Shown piece by piece: positions 18,701 to 26,215 of a stretch of DNA of 35,635 nucleotides (positions are counted from its first letter, which is position 1; each line of letters starts with the position of its first letter). Made by a program: the position numbers and the translations under genes. The DNA comes from Rahnella inusitata (lineage in GTDB: Bacteria > Pseudomonadota > Gammaproteobacteria > Enterobacterales > Enterobacteriaceae), in NCBI RefSeq assembly GCF_003263515.1, contig NZ_JYDE01000047.1, positions 1 through 35,635 on the forward strand. The letters are read 5' to 3'. The notes beneath the pieces are model-generated. The model saw nothing but the letters and a program-made list of their open reading frames with translations, was not told the DNA's origin and ran no database searches.

Positions 18701-19652
18701 AAGCGCAGCGGAAGTCACTAATGCGATGCGTCAGATTTCTGGCAGTACGGCTACCCGCGCATTTAATGACGCACGGGTGCTGAGTCACCGTTTTGACATG
18801 CTGGCGGAAAAAACCGTTGCCGGGGAGAACGGTTTGGGTTTCAACGTGGTCGCCAAAGGCGATCAGCGTGCGGAACTGAGTGGCAACGCACGCTATGACA
18901 TGCTGGCGCTCAGTCAAACGCTGAACCTGAACAGCACCCAGTCGCTGAATATGGAGTACGGTATTGCAAGGCTCGACGGCAATGGCGACGTGACTTCTGC
19001 GGGTGATAACAGTCTGACCGGCGGCTACAGCCAGTTCTTTGGCCTGAAACACAGCCTGAAATTGGATGAAAATCTGAGCTGGGAAAATGCCCTGCGCTAC
19101 GATAATCACCAACTGGACAGCAGCCGTTCAATCCGGTATGGCAGCGTGAATGAAGTGGCCAATGCCAGCAATTCACAGCAATACATCGAGATGAAAACCG
19201 CACTGACGAAAGGCTATGAACTGCGTGAATCCCTGAAATTCACACCGTCCATTGGTGCCAAACTGCGTCATACCCGCGATGGTAGCTACGGTGAAACCGG
19301 TGCGAATGATTACAACCTGAAAATGGATGCGGCCACTGAAACTGCTGTCGATGCTATTGCCGGAATAGAGTTAACGTATATCGGAAAAGACGGTTGGGCG
19401 GCGACGGCGAAAGTGGAGGGCGGGCCAAACCTGTCTTATAGCAAAAGCGCGCGCACCGGTTCGGTTCAGGGAGCATCTGGTCAGCAGTTTAGCGTGAATG
19501 ACGACCAACACGGCGGCGGTATCAATAGTCTGTCGCAGTTGGGGGTCAACTACCGCAATGGCAATAAAGCGCTGGCCGTGGACGCCTTTAACTGGCAGGA
19601 AGATGGCATCACCGATCTGGGCATGATGATGAACGTCAAAGTGGATTTCTGA
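15762..19652 (+). CDS. Type Va autotransporter with beta-helix passenger
   Basis: This is a surface protein of 1296 residues. The signal peptide ends SSFA-AEEN (about 25). A short region with two cysteines (41, 53) is followed by a second hydrophobic segment (about 62-79, WIAAGISAVALAAGVAIY). Next come a Pro-Asp linker (about 96-138, mostly PDPTPDPT units) and a long Gly/Asn/Asp/Ser-rich passenger built of recurring G-[TIV]-G-[IV]-x-I-x-G-N-x-[AS] rungs. The C-terminal translocator barrel (about 1030-1296) has alternating amphipathic strands and ends VKVDF with terminal Phe. Starts at 15771 or 15777 are also possible. No protease triad is evident, so adhesion is the likeliest role, but that is inference. 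The passenger and leader are more AT-rich than flanking genes, which may mean acquisition. Confidence 0.9.
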   Translation: MKIMGMEKKALALCITLAISNSSFAAEENIYQNKEEMTARCADSANVNQANRCNPDDQNEEWIAAGISAVALAAGVAIYNNHNESGEHHAADSITPIPDPVPAPTPDPTPDPTPDPTPDPTPDPVPDPIPDPIPDPEPTTIITTITDDINGIGQGAIGVLIEGTPTETTINANITAKDGGTGIQINGDDATVTNSGDSFIDGEGSTGIFINGGNADVTASGDASVSHDGIGIRIDGNDTRIDLHDEDGNVPTLDINSGGRWVVLNGDSSTLSIDTINAVVQDENSALIQVTGEGASLSLSGDVLVENAAHGIDILGNDSSVLTNSLITVKDEGSQGINIAGMNSSFTNTGDINVSLNSTGVKIAGEQAKVFVDGNINVTSVKDSSDILQGATGIDISSNNAQVKLNGSVALSNQDIDTTTTAVASRSLQGMVITGNNNDVQITGAVDLNAAGKFKSGLDWQGVLVSGSDNNISITDGVNVSLDTKGVNNSPHTVGINVVGANTAEISGTSTVSNQSNRSGYTELADISAGGRLVLTSDSLVNVNYALVGAGVVPEAGVLQAHDAGTNINNQGVIDASHAGFAVIMAADNGASVINSGTVLATGLGVTGSSDKAATLLARGEGSSALNSGTIEVLSKASPSTAGGSAPIYPLNAYYGLNYALLANDGASVTNVDGGVISMEGRALFGVAASKNGTAINEGEILLDGFLPVTDSEGNITSETPYILDNKAAYFRGAGLVAGSVSAGYGDNATALNSGTVSINNSGFGMLALKGGTVTNQGNINLTADAGVVSDSSTSQLIGLGAMYGGKAINDTTGVININTDIGRAFYVDSGQGSSIVNKGTINFMGAPDDGSHTGSTPTLQSLQGYTVGTSANGSAGQFNGSNIDVSGVTVNTGFTTGTAAKTETFDNVFQGSNIAGAENIQSDSVVWNAQGTQDATGNVDVTMTKNDYRDVADDSVSSVAGALEAGYSNTALYQSLNLKSAAEVTNAMRQISGSTATRAFNDARVLSHRFDMLAEKTVAGENGLGFNVVAKGDQRAELSGNARYDMLALSQTLNLNSTQSLNMEYGIARLDGNGDVTSAGDNSLTGGYSQFFGLKHSLKLDENLSWENALRYDNHQLDSSRSIRYGSVNEVANASNSQQYIEMKTALTKGYELRESLKFTPSIGAKLRHTRDGSYGETGANDYNLKMDAATETAVDAIAGIELTYIGKDGWAATAKVEGGPNLSYSKSARTGSVQGASGQQFSVNDDQHGGGINSLSQLGVNYRNGNKALAVDAFNWQEDGITDLGMMMNVKVDF
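16068..16170 (+). repeat. 12-bp tandem repeat encoding the Pro-Asp linker
   Basis: Units close to CCAGACCCAACA occur in tandem, becoming more diverged (CCCGTTCCCGAT, CCCATTCCGGAC) toward the 3' end. Each unit encodes PDPT-type residues. Unit loss or gain would change linker length by four residues without a frameshift. Confidence 0.8.
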
Positions 19653-19679
19653 TGTAAACCTGTCATAGATGACGTAATT

Positions 19680-19718
19680 AAAAAAGCGGCACCCGTTCAG
19701 AAGGTGCCGCTTTTTATT
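19680..19718. terminator. Bidirectional intrinsic terminator between the autotransporter and the cio operon
   Basis: The stem is a perfect 13 bp, AAAAAGCGGCACC / GGTGCCGCTTTTT (19681-19693 and 19703-19715), with a 9-base loop. T runs follow on both strands. It sits between convergent genes ending at 19652 (plus) and 19733 (minus), so it can serve both. Confidence 0.9.
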
Positions 19719-19732
19719 TTTACCTTGCTCAG

Positions 19733-19900
19733 TCAGTGCGTCCGCATGCCCGCTGCTGCCATCAGCAGCTTAAAGACCGAGGCGACAGCAAACAGCGCCA
19801 GCACGCTGCCCAGCCAGATCATCGCCATCCAGCCGACGCGTTTCCAGAACGGCTGTTTGATGACGGTATCATCGTCCATTTCTCTGATCAGCTTTTTCAT
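19733..19900 (-). CDS. DUF2474-like small membrane subunit of the Cio oxidase
   Basis: I translated this 55-residue frame by hand: it starts MKKLIREMDDDTVIKQPFWK and has one membrane segment within GWMAMIWLGSVLALFAVASV, followed by FKLLMAAAGM. That matches the DUF2474 pattern of a conserved Trp-Arg-Val-Gly-Trp entry, one helix and a terminal AAGM-like end. Members sit directly after cioB/cydB in Cio-type operons, probably playing the part that CydX plays for the E. coli bd oxidase. A strong GAGGTGA ribosome site lies 4 bases before the ATG, 17 bases after the cioB stop. Confidence 0.88.
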   Translation of the reverse strand: MKKLIREMDDDTVIKQPFWKRVGWMAMIWLGSVLALFAVASVFKLLMAAAGMRTH

Positions 19901-19917
19901 TTATCACCTCGCATTCA

Positions 19918-20925
19918 TCAATGATAGCCCTGGTCCGGCGTCACTTTCCCCCGGAAAACGTAGTAGCTCCAGAAGGTGTAGACCAGAATGATAGGGATGA
20001 TAAACAGCGCGCCGACCAGCATAAAGCCCTGACTCTGCGGCGGCGATGCGGCTTCCCAAATGGAGATCGACGGCGGGATGATGTTTGGCCAGATACTGAT
20101 CCCAAGGCCGGTATAACCGAGAAATACCAGCGCCAGCGTCAGCAGAAACGGCGTGTGGTGAGCCTGACGGTTTACTGCGCGCAGCATCCACACTGAAACC
20201 AGCACCACCAGCACCGGCACCGGCAGGAACCAGAACAGGTTTGGCCGTGTGAACCAGCGGGCGGCGATGTCGCCATGGGTAAGCGGCGTCCAGATGCTGA
20301 TAATCGCCAGCACCGCCAGCAGGGTGAACAGTAGCGGTTTAACGCGGCTGTGCATATTTTCCTGCAACGCACTTTCAGTTTTCATAATCAGCCAGGTGCA
20401 GCCCAGCAGAGCATAAGCGACCACCAGCCCCAGTCCGCAGAACAGATTGAACGGGGTCAGCCAGTCCAGCGCGCCGCCCGCGTAAGCGCGGTTGACCACC
20501 GGAATGCCACTTATCACCGCCCCCAGCACCACGCCCTGACAGAACGTCGCCAGCACCGAGCCGCCGATAAATGATTTATCCCACACATGGCGTTTCTCCG
20601 CGCTGGCCTTGAAACGAAATTCAAACGCCACGCCGCGAAAGATAAGCCCGAATAACATCAGTGTCAGCGGGATCGCCAGCGCGTCCAGAATCACCGAATA
20701 GGCCAGCGGAAATGCGCCGAACAGTCCTGCGCCGCCGAGCACCAGCCAGGTTTCATTTCCGTCCCAGACCGGGGCGACGGTGTTCATCATTACGTCACGC
20801 TCATGTTCTTCTTTGACCAGCGGAAACAGCAGGCCGATCCCCAGATCGAAACCGTCCATCACGACGTACATCATTACGCCAAAGACGATAATCAAAAACC
20901 AAATCAGCGGCAGATCGATACCCAT
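19918..20925 (-). CDS. cioB: Cyanide-insensitive bd-type quinol oxidase subunit II
   Basis: This is the partner subunit of the bd-type terminal oxidase in the inner membrane. It is 335 residues from MGIDLPLIWF, which has AAGGAG about 8 bases ahead; the open frame runs 36 codons further but overlaps cioA. Family motifs are VVMDGFDLGIGLLFP (about 20-34), WDGNETWLVLGGAGLFGAFP and SFIGGSVLATFCQGVVLGA. The C-terminus is LVYTFWSYYVFRGKV. The start codon follows the cioA stop by one base (TGATATG), so they are co-translated. It shares the CydB fold; the Cio assignment rests on subunit I and the DUF2474 gene. Confidence 0.93.
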   Translation of the reverse strand: MGIDLPLIWFLIIVFGVMMYVVMDGFDLGIGLLFPLVKEEHERDVMMNTVAPVWDGNETWLVLGGAGLFGAFPLAYSVILDALAIPLTLMLFGLIFRGVAFEFRFKASAEKRHVWDKSFIGGSVLATFCQGVVLGAVISGIPVVNRAYAGGALDWLTPFNLFCGLGLVVAYALLGCTWLIMKTESALQENMHSRVKPLLFTLLAVLAIISIWTPLTHGDIAARWFTRPNLFWFLPVPVLVVLVSVWMLRAVNRQAHHTPFLLTLALVFLGYTGLGISIWPNIIPPSISIWEAASPPQSQGFMLVGALFIIPIILVYTFWSYYVFRGKVTPDQGYH

Positions 20926-20926
20926 A

Positions 20927-22351
20927 TCAGACTCCTTTACCTTCATCGTCGAGCGACTCTTTGATGGCCGAGAGCGGACGCGCCGGTGTGCGATGCTGCC
21001 CCGGCCCGCCATGTTCGCTGCTTTGCCCTTCATGCGCCTGCGGGCCTTTGCGGATAAGCTTCATCATGTAGACATACCCCACGCCGAATACTGATGAGTA
21101 AATCACCACGAACAGCAGCAGGCTGATGCTCATCTGCATCGCTCCGTGATTCGATACGGCATCTTTGGTGCGCAGCAGGCCGTATACAACCCACGGTTGC
21201 CGCCCGATTTCTGTGGTAAACCAGCCTGCCAGCAACGCGATAAGCCCTGAAGGCCCCATCCATAAAGCAAAGCGCAGGAAGGCTTTATTCTCATACAAAT
21301 TGCCGCGCCAGCGCAGATACAGGCTCCACAGCCCCAGCACGATCATCAGCATTCCCAGCCCGGCCATGATGCGGAAGGTGTAGAAGATGATGGTTGAGTT
21401 CGGGCGATCTTCTTTCGGGAAGGATTTCAGCGCCGGAATTTGCTGTGACAGACTGTGCGTCAGGATCAGGCTACCGAGATAAGGTATCTCGAGGGCATAA
21501 CGGGTTTCCTCGCGATCCATATCCGGATAACCAAACAGGATCAGCGGCGTCGGTTCGCTGTCTTTATTCTCCCAATGACCTTCAATCGCGGCGATCTTAG
21601 CGGGCTGATATTTCAGGGTATTAAGCCCGTGCGCGTCGCCAAGAAACGCCTGGATCGGCGAGACAATCAGTGCCATCCACATCGCCATCGACAACATGGT
21701 GCGCATCGCGGGTGTATTGCGGCCTTTCAGCAAATGCCAGGCGGCAGACGCGCCGACAAAAAACGCCGAAGACAGGAACGCAGCGGTGGTCATGTGCAGC
21801 AGGCGGTAGGGGAAGGACGGGTTGAAAATCACCTTAAACCAGTCGACCGGGATGACCTGATTGTTAACGATTTCATATCCCTGCGGCGTATGCATCCAGC
21901 TGTTCGACGCCAGGATCCAGAAGGTGGACATCAGCGTTCCGAGCGCCACCATACAGGTTGCGAAGAAGTGTAACCCTGGACCGACGCGGTTCCAGCCGAA
22001 GAGCATGACGCCGAGAAAACCGGCTTCGAGGAAGAAGGCGGTGAGCACTTCATAAGTCAGCAGTGGGCCGGTAATACTGCCGGCGAACGAGGAGAAAAAG
22101 CTCCAGTTAGTTCCGAACTGATAGGCCATCACCAGCCCGGAAACCACGCCCATCCCGAAGTTCACGGCAAAAATTTTCGACCAAAAGTGGTAAAGGTCGC
22201 GATATTCCTCTTTCCTGGTTTTCAGCCACATCCCCTCGAGTACGGCCAGAAAACTGGCCAGCCCGATGGTGATAGCGGGAAATATAATGTGGAAGGAAAC
22301 GGTGAAGGCGAACTGTATGCGTGCCAGCTCAAAGGCATCCAGACCAAACAT
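20927..22351 (-). CDS. cioA: Cyanide-insensitive bd-type quinol oxidase subunit I
   Basis: This haem-bearing subunit oxidises quinol and reduces O2 to water. It is 474 residues from MFGLDAFELARIQF, with AGAGGT about 5 bases ahead. The haem ligand candidates are His21 (VSFHIIFP), His in PYRLLHMTTAA, and Met in YTFRIMAGLGML. GRQPWVVYGLLRTKDAVS is the subunit I signature in the short Q-loop form typical of CioA rather than CydA; E. coli CydA is 522 residues. The hydrophilic C-terminal tail is rich in Gly, His and Glu. This oxidase type is usually used at low O2 or in the presence of cyanide or other haem-copper oxidase inhibitors. Confidence 0.93.
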   Translation of the reverse strand: MFGLDAFELARIQFAFTVSFHIIFPAITIGLASFLAVLEGMWLKTRKEEYRDLYHFWSKIFAVNFGMGVVSGLVMAYQFGTNWSFFSSFAGSITGPLLTYEVLTAFFLEAGFLGVMLFGWNRVGPGLHFFATCMVALGTLMSTFWILASNSWMHTPQGYEIVNNQVIPVDWFKVIFNPSFPYRLLHMTTAAFLSSAFFVGASAAWHLLKGRNTPAMRTMLSMAMWMALIVSPIQAFLGDAHGLNTLKYQPAKIAAIEGHWENKDSEPTPLILFGYPDMDREETRYALEIPYLGSLILTHSLSQQIPALKSFPKEDRPNSTIIFYTFRIMAGLGMLMIVLGLWSLYLRWRGNLYENKAFLRFALWMGPSGLIALLAGWFTTEIGRQPWVVYGLLRTKDAVSNHGAMQMSISLLLFVVIYSSVFGVGYVYMMKLIRKGPQAHEGQSSEHGGPGQHRTPARPLSAIKESLDDEGKGV

Positions 22352-22386
22352 AAAACCTCTTTTTTTGCAGGTGAGCCCTTTAACCA

Positions 22387-22416
22387 ATCATAGGTGGTAG
22401 AACCAGGGTGGTTAAA
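22387..22416 (-). promoter_or_regulatory. Possible cioA promoter with AACCA dyad
   Basis: On the minus strand TTTAAC (22411-22416) and TATGAT (22387-22392) are 18 bases apart, 36 bases before cioA. Between and over them lies AACCA-GGG-TGGTT (22401-22413), a perfect 5-bp dyad that could bind a regulator. Confidence 0.4.
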
Positions 22417-22514
22417 ATTTATTCAAAATATGGAGTTTATCGGGGAGGAGATTGAAACATGGAGAGGGTTTATATAACAGATACAATATGGTGATGGATG
22501 TATATAACAGTTCG

Positions 22515-22646
22515 GATCTCTCCTTCCCCTGCCAAGGGGAGGGTTGGAATGGAGTATTAATGTAAAATCAACAAGTTAAATTGTGCTTTAACAATTTTAA
22601 TGGCAGCCATACCTCTTCCCGGCCTGCCCCTTCGCAGGGGAGGCGC
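22515..22646 (+). mobile_element. Copy B of the dispersed repeat: MITE-like element upstream of cioA
   Basis: This is the most complete of three copies. It begins CTCCTTCCCCTGCCAAGGGG, a hairpin, and continues with the GTATTAATGTAAAATCAACAA core and TTTAACAATTTTAATGGCAG. It ends TGCCCCTTCGCAGGGGAGGC, roughly the inverse of the left hairpin. The ends therefore form imperfect inverted repeats of about 24 bases around a 100-base non-coding core. Further small dyads (GGCGC-AAA-GCGCC at 22642-22654; GTCGG/CCGAC at 22685-22700) follow in the 381-base gap between the dehydrogenase gene and cioA. Confidence 0.65.
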
Positions 22647-22732
22647 AAAGCGCCATAGTTAAAAATGCTGAGAGGGCGCCGCAGGTCGGTGTGAGCCGAC
22701 GCCCACGATTTGATATTTGAATTTGAAGGCCA

Positions 22733-23827
22733 CTAGTGCTTCGGCTCAGGCAAGGACAACAGTTCTACTCTCTCTATTGCGCTGCGAATTGCGCCAAATT
22801 CAATCTCCCCCGGCATATTCCCCATATCCGGCGTGCTCAGACTCCGGTCTATGATCACCGCCAGATCCTCCTCCGTGATCCCCACGGCAAGCTGAGACAA
22901 CTGCGTCGGGACGGCGCTTGCCTGTGCGAGTGCAATAGCGGTTTGCAACTCCTCGTCGCTGCGACCTTCCAGCGCCAGCAGGCATAAATTCCCATAACCG
23001 ACCAGCAAACCATGCGCGACATGACGGGTCTTGGCGCAGGCAGTGAAGCCTTCGTACAAGGCATGTGCCGCGCCGGTGTGTGCGCCGTTACTCATGATTG
23101 AGGTGAGTCCTGCATAGAGGAAAATTGCATCGAGAACCTGCTCAAGCGCGTTGTTCGCTTTGCCTTCCTGCACGGCAAAACAGGCGTCGGCGGCGAAGTG
23201 TTCGATGAGGGTGTAGCAAAGTTCGCTGTTGGTGCGGGCAACGCCTGCCAGGCCGGTGAGTTGAGTGAGATCGCTGATGGCGCGATATTCGTACCACTTC
23301 GCCAGCGTATCGCCGATGCCCGCTGACAACCAATGCAGCGGGGCAGTGGCGAGAAGATCGGCGTCGATCACCGCAGCCGCCGGGCCGCAGGGGAGAGGGA
23401 ACATATCGCGAAACTGGCCGTCCTGGTGATAACGAAACGTCAGCGACGTGACGGCGGAACAGGTCCCCGCAATGCTCGGCAAAGTGACCACCGGAATATT
23501 GCAGGCAACGCCCGCCGCTTTGGTGGCGTCGATGGCTTTGCCACCGCCGGTGGCGATGATCACTTCCACACCCTGCGTGCGGAAAATGTCGGCCAGCCGG
23601 TTGATCTCTTCCTGACAACATTCGCCACTGAAAATTTCGCTGCCAAGATAGCTGACCATCTGCTGCTCCAACTGATCGGCGACTTTCGCCTCAACGCTGG
23701 CAATTGCGCGTTTGCCGCCGACCAGCATGGCGCGCTGGCCCAAACGTCCGCACATTGCGCCCAGATGCTTAATCGCCCCGCGCCCGCGCAGAACGCTGGC
23801 AGGAAATACCAACCGGTGGGTGAACAT
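22733..23827 (-). CDS. Iron-type alcohol dehydrogenase, GldA/YbdH-like
   Basis: This is a cytosolic NAD(P)-dependent dehydrogenase of the iron-containing ADH family, in the glycerol dehydrogenase / hydroxycarboxylate dehydrogenase (YbdH, HcxA) branch. It is 364 residues from MFTHRLVFPASVL, with GAGGGC about 6 bases ahead; the frame is open 37 codons further. The dinucleotide loop GGGKAIDATKA is followed by TLPSIAGTCSAVT. The metal ligands are the Asp in SAGIGDTLAKWYE, His in GAAHALYEGF and His in HVAHGLLVGYG. It starts 64 bases after the RpiR gene in the same direction, so it probably acts on the compound imported by the MHS transporter. The substrate is unknown. Confidence 0.88.
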   Translation of the reverse strand: MFTHRLVFPASVLRGRGAIKHLGAMCGRLGQRAMLVGGKRAIASVEAKVADQLEQQMVSYLGSEIFSGECCQEEINRLADIFRTQGVEVIIATGGGKAIDATKAAGVACNIPVVTLPSIAGTCSAVTSLTFRYHQDGQFRDMFPLPCGPAAAVIDADLLATAPLHWLSAGIGDTLAKWYEYRAISDLTQLTGLAGVARTNSELCYTLIEHFAADACFAVQEGKANNALEQVLDAIFLYAGLTSIMSNGAHTGAAHALYEGFTACAKTRHVAHGLLVGYGNLCLLALEGRSDEELQTAIALAQASAVPTQLSQLAVGITEEDLAVIIDRSLSTPDMGNMPGEIEFGAIRSAIERVELLSLPEPKH

Positions 23828-23891
23828 AATAGCCCTCAGAAAACGCAGTGTTTTAAAAAGTATAGAAGGCGTATTGGGGAACGTGACAAAT

Positions 23892-24746
23892 TCAGCGGCG
23901 ACGCTGGCGGACGGCGTCGTGGGTTTTGCGCAGGGCATCGCGCGCGCCCGGTAACCGCTGGGCGATGCCGATATAAAGGCAATCGATGATCAACAACTGG
24001 CTGGTGCGGCTGGCCATGGCGGCGGCGCGAAAACCCAGCTCGCGCCCGCTGGTCAGCAGCACGACGTCAGCTTTGCGGGCGAGGGGAGAACGTCCCCCAG
24101 CCGTGATCGCCAGTGTGCGGGCACCGGCGGATTTCGCCTGCATAAGCGCATCAAGAACGCCGGTGGTTTCGCCGGAGTGCGAAATCGCCAGTGCGACGTC
24201 GGCAGAGGTGAGCTGACAGGCGCTGACCAGGCTTTCATCGGTGCTGCCGTACGTCTGGGCGATGACGCCAACGCGGCGCAGCTTTTGGCAGAAATCCTGG
24301 GCGACCAGCGCCGATGCGCCTGCGCCGTACACATCGATGCGTCTGGCCTGCGACAGCACACTCACCGCCTTTTCCAGCGTTTCACCGCTGAGCAACTGCG
24401 CCGTGGCACTTGCACCTTCCACTTCAAATGCCAGCAGTTTATGCAGGATCTGTTTCGGCGTGTCGTCCTCGCTGATGTCCGCCACCAGCGGCTCACCGGC
24501 AGGTGCTTTGCGTGGAAGTTCGGCGGCTAATGCCAGCCGCAGCGCGGGATAACCTTCGAAGCCTAAGCGTCGGCTGGCGCGCACCACGGTGGCGGTGCTG
24601 GTCGCAGCGCGTATGGCCAGTTCCGCCACGCCGAGACGGGAGATAGCCAGCGGGTCGCTGATGATAAGGGTGATCACCCGCTGTTCCGCCTGTGAAAAAC
24701 TCCCCTGTAACGCCGCTAAGCGCGACTGTAAATTCATCACGCTCAT
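23892..24746 (-). CDS. RpiR-family transcriptional regulator (HTH_6 plus SIS)
   Basis: This is a DNA-binding regulator that senses phosphorylated sugars or related acids. The N-terminal HTH_6 domain (about 1-77) contains SQAEQRVITLIISDP and AVAELAIRAATSTATVVRAS-like residues. The C-terminal SIS domain (about 110-250) has RIDVYGAGASALVAQDF and ALAISHSGETTGVLDALMQA. It is 284 residues. The start lies 3 bases after the transporter stop (TAGCAAATG). A second Met at residue 4 is possible. It lies between transporter and dehydrogenase and most likely autoregulates this operon from the upstream promoter. The effector cannot be told from sequence. Confidence 0.92.
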   Translation of the reverse strand: MSVMNLQSRLAALQGSFSQAEQRVITLIISDPLAISRLGVAELAIRAATSTATVVRASRRLGFEGYPALRLALAAELPRKAPAGEPLVADISEDDTPKQILHKLLAFEVEGASATAQLLSGETLEKAVSVLSQARRIDVYGAGASALVAQDFCQKLRRVGVIAQTYGSTDESLVSACQLTSADVALAISHSGETTGVLDALMQAKSAGARTLAITAGGRSPLARKADVVLLTSGRELGFRAAAMASRTSQLLIIDCLYIGIAQRLPGARDALRKTHDAVRQRRR

Positions 24747-24749
24747 TTG

Positions 24750-26072
24750 CTATTTTTCCAGTTCGCGCAGATGGTCATCTTTGCGCAGCGTCATCAGTGC
24801 AAACAGGCTGACGATACAGGTCGCGACCACGTAATACGCCGGAATATCCAGATTGCCGGTTTCCTTAATAAGACCGGTGATAATAAGACCCGCGCAGCCG
24901 GAGAACACCGCGTTGGATAGCGAATAGGATAAACCGAGACCGGTATAACGCACGCGGGTCGGGAACATTTCCGCCAGCATCGCCGGGCCGGGTCCGGCAA
25001 TCATGCCGATGGTTGCCCCGGCGATCAGTACCGCAACGCCTTTCACCAGCAGGCTGCTGTCCGGGTTTTGTAACAGGTGCAGCAGCGGGAAGCTGAGGAT
25101 AATTACCGCCAGCACCGCCGCCATCATCACTTTTTTACGGCCAATTTTGTCGCTCAGCCAGCCGGAAGGGAGGATGGCTATCGCAAAACCGACATTCGCC
25201 AATACTGTCGCGACCAACGCCTGTAAGAACGTGGCGTGCAGCGAGGTTTGCAGATACGAAGGCATCACGACGAGGAAGGTGTAACCCCCCGCCGACCAGC
25301 CCATCATGCGGCCAATCCCCAGCGCGATGGCTTTGGCGGTGGCTACGGCAGAGGCTTTCTCCGCGGCGGTTTTTTGCGCTTTCACTTCCGGCTTTTTACT
25401 CGCCACAAAACTCGGCGTTTCATCGAGTTTTAGGCGCAGCCACAGCGCGACCAGCCCCATCGGCAGGGCGAGCAGGAACGGAATTCGCCAGCCCCACTCT
25501 TTCATCTGCGCGTCTGGCAACGTCTGAACCAGGATCGCCACCAGCCCGACGCCGGTCAGTAAACCTAATGAAACGGTGAACGACTGCCATGCGCCGTAGA
25601 TCCCGCGCTTGCCCTTCGGAGCGAACTCGGTCATCAGCGAGACCGCACCGCCGAATTCACCTCCGGCGAACAACCCCTGAAACATCCGCATCAGCGTCAG
25701 TAAGAGCGGTGCTGCGACGCCGATCTGGGCATACGTCGGCAGCAGGCCAATGATGGCGGTGGCGACGGTCATCAGTAAGACGACGGCGATCAGTGTCGGT
25801 TTGCGGCCAATGCGATCGCCAATGCGGCCAAAAATAATCGCCCCAATCGGACGGCAGAAAAACGCCAGCGCGAAGGAGGCGTAAGTGAGCAGTAAGCCGG
25901 TCAGGCCGGTCTGGCCCTCCAGCGTAAAGAAATTACCGGCGATAAGCGTCGCCAGATAACCGTACACACCGAATTCGTACCATTCGATAAAGTTGCCGAC
26001 GGAACCGGCGACAAGTGCCCGACGGGACTGACTGGCGCTGGCTACAGCAGGGGAAGTCTGGCTGGTCATCAA
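24750..26072 (-). CDS. MHS-family (metabolite:H+ symporter) MFS transporter
   Basis: This is an inner-membrane proton symporter with 12 predicted membrane segments, 440 residues. The hallmarks of the MHS branch (ProP, KgtP, ShiA) are GSVGNFIEWYEFGVYGYLAT at the start of TM1, FCRPIGAIIFGRIGDRIGRK (loop 2-3), RMFQGLFAGGEFGGAVSLMT in TM4, and WGWRIPFLLALPMG near TM6. The central loop is longer and rich in Lys and Ala (SKKPEVKAQKTAAEKA). Substrates of the family are mostly carboxylates and zwitterions. Co-transcription with a YbdH-like dehydrogenase suggests a hydroxy acid or polyol acid, which is inference. It is the first gene of the operon. Confidence 0.9.
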   Translation of the reverse strand: MMTSQTSPAVASASQSRRALVAGSVGNFIEWYEFGVYGYLATLIAGNFFTLEGQTGLTGLLLTYASFALAFFCRPIGAIIFGRIGDRIGRKPTLIAVVLLMTVATAIIGLLPTYAQIGVAAPLLLTLMRMFQGLFAGGEFGGAVSLMTEFAPKGKRGIYGAWQSFTVSLGLLTGVGLVAILVQTLPDAQMKEWGWRIPFLLALPMGLVALWLRLKLDETPSFVASKKPEVKAQKTAAEKASAVATAKAIALGIGRMMGWSAGGYTFLVVMPSYLQTSLHATFLQALVATVLANVGFAIAILPSGWLSDKIGRKKVMMAAVLAVIILSFPLLHLLQNPDSSLLVKGVAVLIAGATIGMIAGPGPAMLAEMFPTRVRYTGLGLSYSLSNAVFSGCAGLIITGLIKETGNLDIPAYYVVATCIVSLFALMTLRKDDHLRELEK

Positions 26073-26100
26073 TAACCTCAGGTCAAAAGCAAAAAAGGAG

Positions 26101-26148
26101 ATGTAAATAATTTTCTAAATTCAGGTGATCATTATGTCAATAATTTTC
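26101..26148 (-). promoter_or_regulatory. Promoter with two 15-bp direct repeats, likely operators of the MHS/RpiR operon
   Basis: On the minus strand TTGACA (26135-26140) and TAGAAA (26112-26117) are separated by 17 bases. The plus-strand sequences ATGTAAATAATTTTC (26101-26115) and ATGTCAATAATTTTC (26134-26148) differ at one base of 15 and are spaced exactly 33 bases apart. One overlaps the -10 and the other the -35. The gene start is 29 bases beyond the nearer repeat. They are good candidates for sites of the RpiR regulator encoded in the operon. Confidence 0.6.
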
Positions 26149-26215
26149 ATATGCCGGACAAAATAAAAGCGAAATCTGTGGGGTTGAACCGAATTTAAAG
26201 AGGAATGCGCAGGTG

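Noticed and set aside
18384-19112. 242-residue minus-strand frame opposite the autotransporter barrel
   Set aside because: It overlaps the conserved translocator domain entirely and shows no signal, motif or ribosome site.
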